Positions 27,553 through 37,185 of a stretch of DNA of 64,000 nt are shown here, piece after piece. Position 1 is the first letter of the stretch. Each line of letters begins with the position of its first letter. Both the position numbers and the translations under genes were made by a program. Source of the stretch: Sphingobacterium sp. HMA12 (GTDB lineage: Bacteria; Bacteroidota; Bacteroidia; Sphingobacteriales; Sphingobacteriaceae). The DNA is taken from positions 248,001-312,000 of the forward strand of contig NZ_BEYR01000004.1 of the NCBI RefSeq assembly GCF_002933815.1. The letters run 5' to 3'. Under the pieces are notes generated by a model. The model was not told the origin of the DNA and ran no database searches. It saw only the letters and a program-made list of their open reading frames with translations.

Positions 27553-28099
27553 GTCCGATGAAAACACAAGGTCCGTCCGCTTCCCCATGGAAGTGGACGG
27601 CAGGCTCGAACATCTTTCCCTTAAACTCGGTCGGACAAAACGCCTGCTGGTGATACAGATGGTAGATTATTTCTACAGGAGCAAGAAGGATCCGGCCGAT
27701 CTGAACGATGAGGTGCTGAAAAAGGAACTTTCCAGTGGAGTAAGCCGTATACTTTCCTTTATCAGAAAGCAGGAAACCGACCTGTTGGTACCCCTATATT
27801 CCATGCTGGATGAACTGACGACCATGCACAGACAACAATCAGGAGCGATAGACATTATTTCTAATGAACAGCAGCAGGCATCAAAATTTTTGAAAGCCAA
27901 TACGGAATATTTCGGGAGCCTTGATAAAGTCCTTAAGAAATTACTTTTGGGGATCGCAGAAAAACAGGAGCTAAAAGATAGTTTCAGAAAGATCCTTGAA
28001 CATTATATCAGTCAACGGGAGACGCTGGGCTGGTCGGTCTCTGCCGCCAGAAAGGAAGAACTGGCCAAACAGGTCAGAGAAGCACTGGATAAACTTTAG
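27545..28099 (+). CDS. BfmA/BtgA-like mobilization protein
   Basis: 184 residues. The N-terminal ribbon-helix-helix-like segment (TRSVRFPMEVDGRLEHLSLK, LGRTKRLLVIQMVDYFY) and the long helical remainder match the BfmA/BtgA family, accessory DNA-binding proteins of Bacteroides mobilizable elements that act at oriT with the relaxase. It precedes the relaxase gene with a 5-base gap, the usual order btgA-btgB. Confidence 0.85.
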   Translation: MARSDENTRSVRFPMEVDGRLEHLSLKLGRTKRLLVIQMVDYFYRSKKDPADLNDEVLKKELSSGVSRILSFIRKQETDLLVPLYSMLDELTTMHRQQSGAIDIISNEQQQASKFLKANTEYFGSLDKVLKKLLLGIAEKQELKDSFRKILEHYISQRETLGWSVSAARKEELAKQVREALDKL

Positions 28100-28104
28100 T
28101 CGCT

Positions 28105-29085
28105 ATGTATATCAATATCACGGATTCCGAAACAGGGAACAATAAGGAAAGCTGCGGGAATCTAGTCTCTTATCTTGAGAAGGAAAACCGTCTTGCTGAA
28201 AACAAAGTGCCCCAGCATTGGTTCAATGGGGCTAGCAGTAACATCAGGCCGCATGAAGTCCGTATCGGTATAGATGGCAATATCGCCAAGCTGGGAAAAG
28301 ATGACAGTAAGTTTTTTCTGATCAACATCAGCCCCAGTAGAAAAGAGATCGACTTTCTGCTGTCTACCTATGGCGAGCAGGGCGCGAGGGAAAAACTGAA
28401 AGAATACGCCGTAAGGATCATGGATGAATATGCACGCAATTTCAGGCGCCCAGGAATAGAAAGCAATAATGATCTTTTGTGGTTTGGCAAACTGGAAAAC
28501 TACCGGTATTACAGCCATAAGGACAGAGAGGTAAAAAATGGCACAAAAAAAGTAGGGGATCGTAAAGAAGGGCCGCAGTTCCATGTGCAGGTCATCGTCA
28601 GCAGAAAAGATATAACAAACAGGATCAAGCTTAGCCCTCAGAACAGGTCACGGGGAAGGAATGTGGAACATTCAAAAAAAATGGGACAATTTGACCAGAT
28701 GGCTTTCAAGCAGTGTGGCGAGACAGTTTTCGACAGGATGTTCGGCTTTGACCGAAAATTGAAAGATACACTACTCTACGCAAATACGATGAAGAACGGA
28801 AATATTGACCAGCAGGCGGCAGTGCATACACTTGACAGACAATTGAAGAGTGGCGGAGATACAGCAAGGGAAAAGCAGCAGGACGAACCGATTCTTTCAA
28901 AGGTGGACTTAGAGAAATTTCCACAGCTAACAGGATGGGGACCTTTATTTCCAGAAGCTAGTTGGGGGCTATTGGATATTCTGCTAGCTCCAGTTCAGGA
29001 TTTCGGAGGACATGATACCGTTTCTGCAGAAGAGGAAAGAAAAAGAAAGCGAAAAAAGAGAGGCAGGGGTCGAGGTATGCGCTAA
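28105..29085 (+). CDS. DUF5712/BtgB-like relaxase (mobilization protein)
   Basis: 326 residues. The N-terminus (MYINITDSETGNNKESCGNL, VSYLEKEN) and the mid-protein motif QFHVQVIVSRKD are typical of the DUF5712/BtgB mobilization proteins. A candidate catalytic Tyr lies in LENYRYYSHKDRE. The C-terminus is very basic (RKRKKRGRGRG), suited to DNA binding. It should nick oriT and pilot transfer with the BtgA-like protein. No type IV coupling protein is in the island, so mobilization in trans is expected. Confidence 0.85.
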   Translation: MYINITDSETGNNKESCGNLVSYLEKENRLAENKVPQHWFNGASSNIRPHEVRIGIDGNIAKLGKDDSKFFLINISPSRKEIDFLLSTYGEQGAREKLKEYAVRIMDEYARNFRRPGIESNNDLLWFGKLENYRYYSHKDREVKNGTKKVGDRKEGPQFHVQVIVSRKDITNRIKLSPQNRSRGRNVEHSKKMGQFDQMAFKQCGETVFDRMFGFDRKLKDTLLYANTMKNGNIDQQAAVHTLDRQLKSGGDTAREKQQDEPILSKVDLEKFPQLTGWGPLFPEASWGLLDILLAPVQDFGGHDTVSAEEERKRKRKKRGRGRGMR

Positions 29086-29331
29086 TAATAAAGAATTTTA
29101 TATATCTGCATATATCAATAACTGTAAATATGGATATCTATTGTCACCGCAAAAGCAAATATAGCCACGATGGTTCAAAGGTCAAAGGTGTAGTGAACGC
29201 TCAATCACACCGCCCCTGCTAGCGCCCCTGACCAAATTGTACCATCTTGCCTTCTGGTGGCCTAAGCGCTGGCAATAGGATGGTGTGTTCAAATCAACTG
29301 CCGTTAAGGAGAGGAAAATCTGGTATTTTCT

Positions 29332-30540
29332 TTATTTCAGCATAGACATATAACGGTATATAAAATCAGGACTTTTGAGGCTCTCCTTTCCATGTTTATT
29401 GATCTGATCAGCATATTGCATCAGAGAGCCACACCCTGCTTTGTTAAAGAGTTTGCGTAGCCCTTTATCTCCTGCAATATCGTAAAGTAAAAAAGCGTCC
29501 ATGCTGTCTATCATCAGGTGCTTCCTGTCGAGCAATTTCAGTTTGGTCATCTCTTCAAGTTTATTGCTCTCCGGTGTTCCCGAATTGGTCAGGAACAGGA
29601 AAGTCCGGATCAGCCACTTGTCCCTTTGGAGCGATATGACAAAGTAACCCACCTTGTGGGTGGCGAGATAACATTCCAGCAGCAAATAATCCTTTTTTAC
29701 AATGGTACGGGCACTTCCTTCCCGCATTATATATCCAATATAGGCCTGCACGTATCCTCTCCAAAACACCGCGCGCTCTTCAAAGCGGTCGAGTGCATGC
29801 TGCTGGGCATAGATTGGAAGCGGTATATCTTCTTCAACATTGGCCAGTCCCAACTGGCTCGGTCGGATAGAGATCCAGTCAAATTCATCTACTTTGAACG
29901 GAGAGGGTACTCCCATACGGACGATTACCCTTTTCTTACCGTCGATATCCTGTAAAGCTGTGCTATGGGCCAGACGGTGAATATAGATTTCATTGGTCCC
30001 ACCGAATTGTTCTATCGCCATCCGGTCAAAACTGAACCGTACTGTACCCCTGTAAAAATCATAGAGCTGCAGATCGTTGATGCTCATGATCTGTATAATA
30101 TTCGTGCGCTGCTGACTGAACCACTCTTTAGTGGTGAAATAGGGCGCGAACACCTCCCGTAACTTGGAAAACCCTTTGATCCTCGTGCCCACTCTGTACT
30201 GTATATAATGAAGCAGGACAAGCGCATCAGTCAAAAAGCGTGCATAAGAGATCTTTTCTCCCAGCAGGGTTTCGATATATTGACTGCTGAGCAGTTCGGC
30301 CAAAGTTTGCTTATAATTTTTGAGCTCCTCTTCATTCATGACACGATTACCACGCAGGATCACCTTGATCTCGGGATATCTATATAGGTATAATAGTCGG
30401 AGGCTACTTTCAGGAAGAAGCTCAAAATATCCCTTGCCAACCATTTTTTCACAGATAATGCGTAACCTGTGGTAAAATACCCGACGGCGGGCCTGTTCCT
30501 TCTGGCCGTAACTGATTTTTCGATGGCTCGATTTAGTCAT
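29332..30540 (-). CDS. Conserved hypothetical protein of mobile elements
   Basis: 402 residues, cytoplasmic, basic N-terminus. I do not recognise the family. Regions such as LRLLYLYRYPEIKVILRGNR and QQHALDRFEERAVFWRGYVQ suggest a folded nucleic-acid-related protein. The second segment, HALDRFEER, recalls short nuclease-like motifs of toxin-type proteins, but this is weak. It is convergent with the relaxase gene and upstream of nothing on its strand, so it is transcribed alone. Confidence 0.65.
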   Translation of the reverse strand: MTKSSHRKISYGQKEQARRRVFYHRLRIICEKMVGKGYFELLPESSLRLLYLYRYPEIKVILRGNRVMNEEELKNYKQTLAELLSSQYIETLLGEKISYARFLTDALVLLHYIQYRVGTRIKGFSKLREVFAPYFTTKEWFSQQRTNIIQIMSINDLQLYDFYRGTVRFSFDRMAIEQFGGTNEIYIHRLAHSTALQDIDGKKRVIVRMGVPSPFKVDEFDWISIRPSQLGLANVEEDIPLPIYAQQHALDRFEERAVFWRGYVQAYIGYIMREGSARTIVKKDYLLLECYLATHKVGYFVISLQRDKWLIRTFLFLTNSGTPESNKLEEMTKLKLLDRKHLMIDSMDAFLLYDIAGDKGLRKLFNKAGCGSLMQYADQINKHGKESLKSPDFIYRYMSMLK

Positions 30541-30731
30541 ACCCCTCCATTTGGCTTAAATCCTCTAGATGTGAGATCCTATCCTATAAAAAGAGGATTT
30601 AAATATTCCTTAAGTTAATAAAAATCAGGTCAATTTCCAACATTTAGAAGTTGAAATGAGCTAATCCTGATGGATTCTATATCGTTAATGTCAATTATGC
30701 CCAGACTCCTAGTTATTATAAAAAGTCTATA

Positions 30732-31100
30732 TTACTTTTTGCCTAGCTTTTGTTCCAGCTCAGCTATATATTTCCGCTGCAAGAGAAGAATTTCTTCGTT
30801 TTTGCCTAATAAGATATCCTTCAGATTTATCTGTTCATTGAGGTCATCTACTTTTTGTTCCCAATTACTGACTTCCAACTCTTTAAAAACTTTAAAAGGA
30901 GCATCTTGGTAATAATACGATAGAAAATCATGATTTAATACCAAAGCTATTTCCTTAAGGAGTTCTATATCAATTGTGGAACGTCTATATATACTTGCCA
31001 CTCCTTGCTTAGTTTTGTTAATTTTATCACCTAATTGTTTCTGACTGATTCCCTGTTCAGTCGCAACTCTTTTTATTATCTGTCCAATGTTAATCTTCAT
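30732..31100 (-). CDS. XRE-family transcriptional regulator
   Basis: 122 residues. Residues 5-60 are a Cro/C1-type HTH (IIKRVATEQGISQKQLGDKI, KTKQGVASIYRR). Residues 75-122 form a coiled coil, probably for dimerisation (WEQKVDDLNEQINLKDILLG). Such regulators are common in mobile elements. Its gene is divergent from the structured region and TlpA operon, so it may control one or both (inference). Confidence 0.85.
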   Translation of the reverse strand: MKINIGQIIKRVATEQGISQKQLGDKINKTKQGVASIYRRSTIDIELLKEIALVLNHDFLSYYYQDAPFKVFKELEVSNWEQKVDDLNEQINLKDILLGKNEEILLLQRKYIAELEQKLGKK

Positions 31101-31299
31101 AAGACAAATATTAGTTTACTAATAATCTTAATTGACACCCAAAAGGATCTAATAAATTTACTTTAGTATGTTTTTATTTTACTTATTTAAATATTATTCT
31201 TATATTTGAATAAGAATTTGATAGTGTTTTACTAGTGGATCACATTTGAACAAGATTTGAACCCAATACATTAGCTATCGTTCTGGCTTTATTACAGTA

Positions 31300-31490
31300 T
31301 TGGTTAGTCCTCCCCAGGCAAAATAGGAAGCTAACCAAGGCAAGTGAAGCCCCATGTCGTGCATGTTAAATTTTATCATAAATTTACATGATTGAGCGAC
31401 ATGGTGTGCTCACTCGCTTTTCCAAACCTGCCTGGGGAGGGAGCGAGCAGAGGCCCATGTCGCTTAATTATTTTTTAGCCTCCCTCGCTC
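31300..31490. repeat. Nested inverted repeats with pseudoknot potential
   Basis: TTGGTTAG (31300-31307) pairs with CTAACCAA (31331-31338). The loop of that stem, CCTCCCCAGGCA (31309-31320), is perfectly complementary to TGCCTGGGGAGG (31429-31440). Between them, CCATGTCG (31352-31359) pairs with CGACATGG (31397-31404), enclosing a further stem 31362-31390. GAGCGAG (31441-31447) pairs with CTCGCTC (31484-31490), and CCCATGTCGC recurs at 31454-31463. This is far more pairing than expected by chance. Confidence 0.7.
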
Positions 31491-31512
31491 ATAACTCATA
31501 AAACAAGAAGTT

Positions 31513-31566
31513 ATGATAGCATTAAAGAAACAATTACTTCAAAATTTAGCATGCCCACCCGAATAG
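31513..31566 (+). CDS. Possible 17-residue leader peptide
   Basis: ATG at 31513 is preceded by AGAAG and opens a 17-codon frame ending at TAG (31564-31566), product MIALKKQLLQNLACPPE. It lies just before a terminator-like hairpin (31586-31650) and the TlpA-SusC-SusD operon. A short ORF before a hairpin is the layout of attenuation, but nothing proves translation. Confidence 0.3.
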   Translation: MIALKKQLLQNLACPPE

Positions 31567-31585
31567 TGTGGTACAATAACCATAT

Positions 31586-31650
31586 GCCGCTCCCTCTTTG
31601 TCCCGACCGAATCCGTCATAAATTTTCCAAGGGCTGGGAGCGGCTATTTT
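31586..31650 (+). terminator. Hairpin with T-run, possible attenuator
   Basis: GCCGCTCCC (31586-31594) is perfectly complementary to GGGAGCGGC (31636-31644), with a 41-base loop, followed by TATTTTTTAT. It lies 118 bases before the TlpA start codon. Confidence 0.5.
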
Positions 31651-31767
31651 TTATATTATAAGCCAAAAACAAACCAATTTTCTATCGAAAAACAAACGCA
31701 GATAGCGTAATGGGAGAAGTATGCTTTTTTCGCGCCGCTGATTTTTCGACCATAAACAGACCATATT

Positions 31768-32571
31768 ATGACACTCATACTGTTACTGATAAAAGATATT
31801 CTAAAAACGCATCTTTATAGGGGAAACAACCTGTTAAAGACGTTAACGGCGGTTTTCGTTTCTATGTTTAGTTTATGTTCCGCACAGTCCGTGGAAACAC
31901 GGGCTGATGCCGGGCAATCCGCTAAGAAAATAACACGGGAGAACATTCCTTTTTTCGTCGATATAATCGACAAAAAGGAAAATTCACGGGAACAGTTAAT
32001 GTACTATCCAAATGCCGATCTGGAGAAGTATCCGGTATTTCAGTATCGCGCAAAAATAGATAGAATAAGACCTTTAAAGGTCGGTAAAAATGTCCCCGAC
32101 GAAATATGGGATCTGCCGGTCAGGATTGTTGGTGACATCCGGGGAAGAGATAGTATAACCCTGCGGGAACTTGCGGCAGATAAGATCCTCGTGCTCGATT
32201 TCTGGGCGAAATGGTGTTCTCCCTGCCTGAAATCCATGAATAAGTGGAAAGAACTACAGCCAAAATATAAAGGGGAGGTCCAGGTGGTCGGGCTGATGCT
32301 CGATTGGGATTACAAAGCCGAACTGATGATCCATAAAATGGGCTGGAATATGCCGCAGCTGATCGGACCGGAGGTATATTTACTGAATTACTATTTCTGC
32401 GGAACGCCAGTTACCGGTCCGTCAGCTTGGATCAACAAAGGCAAATTCATTGGCCTTTCTGATGCCAGGGCTGACAGCGAAAAAATTATCAATAACCTAT
32501 TGCTCGGTCTACCACCCTCATTCTCGGAAAATGGAGACCGCAAACTAAAGAAGGGAAAGGAGGAGCTATGA
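31768..32571 (+). CDS. TlpA-like thioredoxin-fold protein
   Basis: 267 residues. The N-terminus contains a signal/anchor segment (LKTLTAVFVSMFSLCSAQ); the true start may be internal. The thioredoxin fold shows FWAKWCSPCLKSM, with the redox pair CSPC at about residues 149-152, and a cis-Pro region GTPVTGPSAW. TlpA-type proteins reduce or exchange disulfides in the periplasm. It overlaps the downstream SusC gene by 4 bases, an arrangement repeatedly seen in Bacteroidota TlpA-SusC-SusD clusters, and belongs with the MauE-like gene at 37668. Confidence 0.85.
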   Translation: MTLILLLIKDILKTHLYRGNNLLKTLTAVFVSMFSLCSAQSVETRADAGQSAKKITRENIPFFVDIIDKKENSREQLMYYPNADLEKYPVFQYRAKIDRIRPLKVGKNVPDEIWDLPVRIVGDIRGRDSITLRELAADKILVLDFWAKWCSPCLKSMNKWKELQPKYKGEVQVVGLMLDWDYKAELMIHKMGWNMPQLIGPEVYLLNYYFCGTPVTGPSAWINKGKFIGLSDARADSEKIINNLLLGLPPSFSENGDRKLKKGKEEL

Positions 32572-35500
32572 AAAAAATAATACTCTTCTTTTTTTTAATC
32601 TCTTTTCTGGAAGGAAAAGCGCAGATAGCCGGAAAGATCATCGGAGAAAATAATATTCCGCTATCTGGAGCGACTGTGGCCCTCAAAGAGGCTAGGCAAA
32701 CGATGCTGTCTGATGAAAATGGCCATTTTTCTTTCGGCAAAGTATCCTTTCCCGATACATTATCCGTCCGCTTTGTTGGATACATTGAACAGAAAGTCGC
32801 GGTAAATTCGGCAGGCCGGAATCTGCAAATCCGATTGGTCCATGCAACGCAGGCAATAAGTGAAGTACAGGTCGTAAACACAGGGTTTTACCAGATCCCC
32901 AAAGAAAGAGCTACCGGATCATTTACTACCATAAACAATGAGCTTTTAAACCGCTCTGTGGGAGCGAACATACTTGAAAGGCTCGACGGTGTTGCCTCAG
33001 GGGTTCAGTTTGTCACACCGAACGGAACAAAACCTTCGGATATCCGTGTTCGGGGCCTCGCAACGATCCAATCGGATGCCAGTCCACTGATCATCGTGGA
33101 TAATTTCCCATACGATGGCGATATCACATCCATCAATCCGAATGACATAGATAATATTACAGTTCTAAAAGATGGAGCATCCGCTTCTATCTGGGGAGCA
33201 CGTGCCGGCAATGGAGTGATCGTGATTACAACAAAAAAAGGGCGGTATAATCAGAAGGGAGTACTTTCCGTTAACAGCAATCTGTCCATCGGCCGGAAAC
33301 CCGACCTGATGTACAGCCGAAACCGGCTGCCGAGTGAAACCGTAATGCAGATAGAAAAGGAAAAATACCTTCATGGCGGATTCTATATTGATACTGATAA
33401 TCAGGTACCATTCCCCAGGTACGTGGAAATGCTGATCGCCCGGGACAATGGTTCCATGACGGAAGAGGAGTTTCTCGGCCAGGAGAATATGCTCAAGAAA
33501 ACGGAAGTCAGAAAAGAGGCCATGCGGTACTTGTACCAGCCATCAGTCGTCCAGCAATATGCGCTGAATGCCCGCGGAGGGGGAGAAAATTATACTTATT
33601 TCCTATCGGGAGGCTATGACAAAAATAGGGGCGAAGTAATCGGAAATACAGGGAACCGTGTCAGCTTTAGTACACAGAACACGTTCAGGCCATTGAGGAA
33701 CCTCGAGGTGATGAGTTCGGTGTGGTATAGTCAGCAGCATGGAAAAGAAAACGGGATCACCCTGAACGACCTAAAAGGACACGTAACAAGCGTAGGCCTG
33801 TCTCCTTATACAAGATTGATGGACGAAAACGGGAATCGCCTGACCCTGATAAAGGAATATCGCCAGAGCTATATTGATCGGGCCAAAGCTGATGGACTGC
33901 TGGACTGGGAGTACAATCCTTTACGGGAGCGTGACCTGATAGATAAACGTAGAAAAAGTGAGGAACTGCGGTTAAATGCCGGCCTCCGGTATGATTTTCT
34001 TCAAGATTTCCATCTGGACATTACTTATCAGTACACAAAAGGAAGTTCTTTTCGCAGTGTGTTATACGACAGGGACAGTTATTTTGTGCGGGATATGGTC
34101 AATCGTTTCACGCAGGATGACGGAAAAAAAATCATACCCTATGGTGGGATATTCATAAATGAATCCCCTGAATCGCTTCTGAGCCATTCGGCAAGGGGAC
34201 AGCTGAACTATAACGGCAGTTATGGGAAAGACCATCAGGTCTCCGGGCTGATCGGCGGCGAGATACGGGAATTCAGGCGGACCATTACACCGGGCTCAAC
34301 ACTTTATGGCTACAATCCCGATATAGCAATGGGCCTGACAAATCTGGACTATTCGCAGGGCTACAACCTGCGTCCTGACAGCTACGGCTATATATCGTCT
34401 CCCGATTATACAAACAGAATTTTTGTGGACCGTTATCTTTCCTATTTCGGGAATGTGGGATATACCTTTAAAAAACGGTATATCCTTTCAGCCTCGCTGC
34501 GATGGGATGGCTCCAATCTTTTTGGTGTAAAGACAAATCAGAAAGGAACACCGCTGTATTCCCTTGGTACGAGCTGGGACATTTCGCAGGAAAACTGGTT
34601 TGCGGTAAGAAATCTGGAATATCTCCGGATACGGGCAACCTATGGCAGTGCCGGAAATGTCAATAAATCCGTGAGCGTATATCCAACGGTCAGGCACATG
34701 GGGGCCGACCTGACAACGGGGGTGGACAATGCTCAGATATTATCTGTCGGGAACCCGTCGCTCCGGTGGGAAAGAGTCAATACATTCAATATGGGCATTG
34801 ATTTTCGTTCATTTGGAAATAGGCTGTCCGGTACTGCCGAATATTTCAGAAAGAACGCTTCCGACCTGATCGGCGAAGATATACTCCCCCCCAACACTGG
34901 TATTATTGAAGGTGGGAGCGCCAATAATTCCAGGCTTATAAATTATGCGGATCTGGTTACAAACGGGTATGAACTGCAGCTAAATTCCATAAATACGGAT
35001 GGCAGGCTAAAATGGACCTCTGCACTTCTGCTGAATCTTGTCAGGAACCGTGTCACCAGATATGCGCAGAACAATAATGTGGTGATTTCCGATTACCTGG
35101 ACGGAAAGGTTCCCGTAGCCGGCATGAGCAGGGACGCCATGTTCACTCTTCCATGGTATGGACTGGGCAATACGGACGGTCTGCCCATTGTATATGTTGA
35201 TGGCAGGGAAAGCAGGGACTATACCAAATTTTATTCGGGGCTGGCTTTTAATGACCTAACAGCAGCGGGCCTAAGTGTGCCCCCATTCTATGGAACGCTC
35301 CGAAATGCCCTTAACTATAACGGGGTTGGCCTGGAATTTACATTGAGCTGGAAAACAGGCCATTCCTTTCGTGCAAATTCAATGAATTCCGGGGGCGAGT
35401 ATACGCTTGACTATAATATGGATTATTTTAAGCGGTGGCAGAAACCCGGAGACGAAAACAGTACCGATGTTCCTGCCACTCAGGAGATCGGCAAAACCAT

Positions 35501-35765
35501 TCCCTATTCGAATATCATATATAGCAATTCTGCCATATTGATCAAAAGGGGAGACCAGATCCGTCTTCAGGATATCCGGTTATTTTATGACCTGCCGATT
35601 TCGGTGGCAAAAAAGCTTAAATTCAATAATATGCGCTTCTATGCAATGGCACGTAACCTCGGTGTTTTATGGCAGTCCGGTGACCGCAGTGTTGATCCCG
35701 ATTATTCCGGAGCGGAATATGTAGCGCCAAAAACAATCACATTGGGAATGCAATTGGACTTTTAA
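32568..35765 (+). CDS. SusC/RagA-type TonB-dependent transporter (second module)
   Basis: 1065 residues. Signal peptide, then carboxypeptidase-like regulatory domain (KIIGENNIPLSGATVALKE, about 22-105). The stretch VQVVNTGFYQIPKERATGSF precedes the plug; the IPKERATGSF signature marks the RagA subgroup found beside TlpA genes rather than glycoside hydrolases. The barrel ends LGMQLDF. No glycoside hydrolase is nearby, so a peptide or other non-glycan ligand is plausible. It overlaps TlpA by 4 bases and susD follows after 9 bases. Confidence 0.93.
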   Translation: MKKIILFFFLISFLEGKAQIAGKIIGENNIPLSGATVALKEARQTMLSDENGHFSFGKVSFPDTLSVRFVGYIEQKVAVNSAGRNLQIRLVHATQAISEVQVVNTGFYQIPKERATGSFTTINNELLNRSVGANILERLDGVASGVQFVTPNGTKPSDIRVRGLATIQSDASPLIIVDNFPYDGDITSINPNDIDNITVLKDGASASIWGARAGNGVIVITTKKGRYNQKGVLSVNSNLSIGRKPDLMYSRNRLPSETVMQIEKEKYLHGGFYIDTDNQVPFPRYVEMLIARDNGSMTEEEFLGQENMLKKTEVRKEAMRYLYQPSVVQQYALNARGGGENYTYFLSGGYDKNRGEVIGNTGNRVSFSTQNTFRPLRNLEVMSSVWYSQQHGKENGITLNDLKGHVTSVGLSPYTRLMDENGNRLTLIKEYRQSYIDRAKADGLLDWEYNPLRERDLIDKRRKSEELRLNAGLRYDFLQDFHLDITYQYTKGSSFRSVLYDRDSYFVRDMVNRFTQDDGKKIIPYGGIFINESPESLLSHSARGQLNYNGSYGKDHQVSGLIGGEIREFRRTITPGSTLYGYNPDIAMGLTNLDYSQGYNLRPDSYGYISSPDYTNRIFVDRYLSYFGNVGYTFKKRYILSASLRWDGSNLFGVKTNQKGTPLYSLGTSWDISQENWFAVRNLEYLRIRATYGSAGNVNKSVSVYPTVRHMGADLTTGVDNAQILSVGNPSLRWERVNTFNMGIDFRSFGNRLSGTAEYFRKNASDLIGEDILPPNTGIIEGGSANNSRLINYADLVTNGYELQLNSINTDGRLKWTSALLLNLVRNRVTRYAQNNNVVISDYLDGKVPVAGMSRDAMFTLPWYGLGNTDGLPIVYVDGRESRDYTKFYSGLAFNDLTAAGLSVPPFYGTLRNALNYNGVGLEFTLSWKTGHSFRANSMNSGGEYTLDYNMDYFKRWQKPGDENSTDVPATQEIGKTIPYSNIIYSNSAILIKRGDQIRLQDIRLFYDLPISVAKKLKFNNMRFYAMARNLGVLWQSGDRSVDPDYSGAEYVAPKTITLGMQLDF

Positions 35766-35774
35766 TAAAACATT

Positions 35775-37109
35775 ATGAAACAGATACTTTTTATATTCCC
35801 CTGCTGCTTTCTTTTTTTTGCCGGCTGTGGAAAGGATTTTCTGAATGAGAAAAGGGAGACCAATCAGGTTATACCAAGCAACATAAACGATTATCAGGCG
35901 ATATTGGACAACAGTACCGTGATGAACAAACAGGCAGCATTCCGTCTGGTGTCCATCGGGTCTGATGAATATATTTATCCCGACGACGCATGGGAAACGC
36001 TGAGCCCAATATCCTATTTTTATTATAAAAACGGATACATCTGGGCCGATGATGTCTATGAAGGAAAACAGGTTGCAGACTGGAACAATGCTTATCAGGT
36101 GATTATGTATGCCAATCTCGCACTGGACATAAAGAAACTAAAACCTGATGCCCAAAACCTTGAGAGCTGGAAAAATATTCAGGGACAGGCGCTATTTCAT
36201 CGTGCCTTTGCCTATTATCAACTGGCGCAGGCATTCTGCAGACCGTATGTCCCTGCAACAGCAAAGCTGGACAGGGCCATTCCATTACGTCTGGATTATG
36301 ATGTAGCGGTCAGTCCGCAATACGGCAACCTTGAAGATATGTACGATAAAGTAATATCGGATCTGCTGGAAGCAGCCAGCCTGCTACCGGAAACAGCAGC
36401 TAATAATTATAGACCGTCGAGACTTTCATCGTACGCACTGCTGGCCAGAATTTTCAGGGAAATGGACCGTTGGGATCAGGCCCTTGAATATAGTGAAAAG
36501 ATCCTTTCGGTAAAGAAAGACCTGCTTGACTATAACAAGATCAGCGGATCCCCTTCATATCCTTTTGACGCCATGAAAAAAGGAATGAAAAACAGCGAGA
36601 TCCTTTTCTATTGCCAGTCCTTCGGAGCTCCCATTATGAGCAAGGGGATCGTCAGTGAAGATATCCTGAGGTCCTATGAACAAAATGATCTGAGAAAAGC
36701 CCTATTTTTTAAGAATGGGCGACGGTTTTATGGTTCCTATGCGGGAAGCATCTTCTTTAACGGACTGGCCCTGGATGAAGTTGTCCTGATCCGTGCTGAG
36801 GCCTATCTCAAAAAAGGCCTGCCCGAAAAAGCAAAAGATGACCTGGAGTTTCTACTGTCCCATCGGTATAGGAACGGCGATTTTGGCTCAATCGCCTCAG
36901 ATGAAAATTCCCTTCGGGAGCGCATCGATGACGAACGGATAAAAGAACTTTATATGCGGGGAACCAGATGGTCGGACATCAGGAAACAGAACTTAACAGG
37001 TGACGATGGGATCACCCTGACACGTCAGGCAGGCGGAAAAACGTATTCACTGCTCCCTGATGATGCCCGATGGGTTTGGCAATGGCCGGACAGTGAGAAA
37101 AACTATTGA
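35775..37109 (+). CDS. SusD/RagB family lipoprotein (second module)
   Basis: 444 residues, shorter than the first SusD. Lipobox FFAGCGKD (Cys about 18). Helical SusD features include GQALFHRAFAYYQLAQAFC near residue 135, SSYALLARIFREM and, near the C-terminus, ELYMRGTRWSDIRKQNL. It is the partner of the SusC at 32568, with a 9-base gap. A minus-strand DUF6520 gene follows 76 bases downstream in convergent orientation. Confidence 0.92.
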   Translation: MKQILFIFPCCFLFFAGCGKDFLNEKRETNQVIPSNINDYQAILDNSTVMNKQAAFRLVSIGSDEYIYPDDAWETLSPISYFYYKNGYIWADDVYEGKQVADWNNAYQVIMYANLALDIKKLKPDAQNLESWKNIQGQALFHRAFAYYQLAQAFCRPYVPATAKLDRAIPLRLDYDVAVSPQYGNLEDMYDKVISDLLEAASLLPETAANNYRPSRLSSYALLARIFREMDRWDQALEYSEKILSVKKDLLDYNKISGSPSYPFDAMKKGMKNSEILFYCQSFGAPIMSKGIVSEDILRSYEQNDLRKALFFKNGRRFYGSYAGSIFFNGLALDEVVLIRAEAYLKKGLPEKAKDDLEFLLSHRYRNGDFGSIASDENSLRERIDDERIKELYMRGTRWSDIRKQNLTGDDGITLTRQAGGKTYSLLPDDARWVWQWPDSEKNY

Positions 37110-37185
37110 TCAGAAATGATAGATGGCGGATAGCTATATCCGCCATCTAAAGGATCGGGCCCTGTGAAAAAATATGTTAATTTGC

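Larger units (their letters stand above)
31101..31767. other. Long structured non-coding region
   Basis: About 670 bases without a normal gene. It contains nested inverted repeats (31300-31490), a 17-codon possible leader ORF (31513-31566) and a hairpin with a T-run (31586-31650). The repeats are described separately. The region could be an RNA-based control element, an oriT, or both. Confidence 0.6.

Noticed and set aside
29332..30540. RteC-type regulator
   Set aside because: The sequence lacks a recognisable RteC pattern; position in a mobile element alone is not enough.
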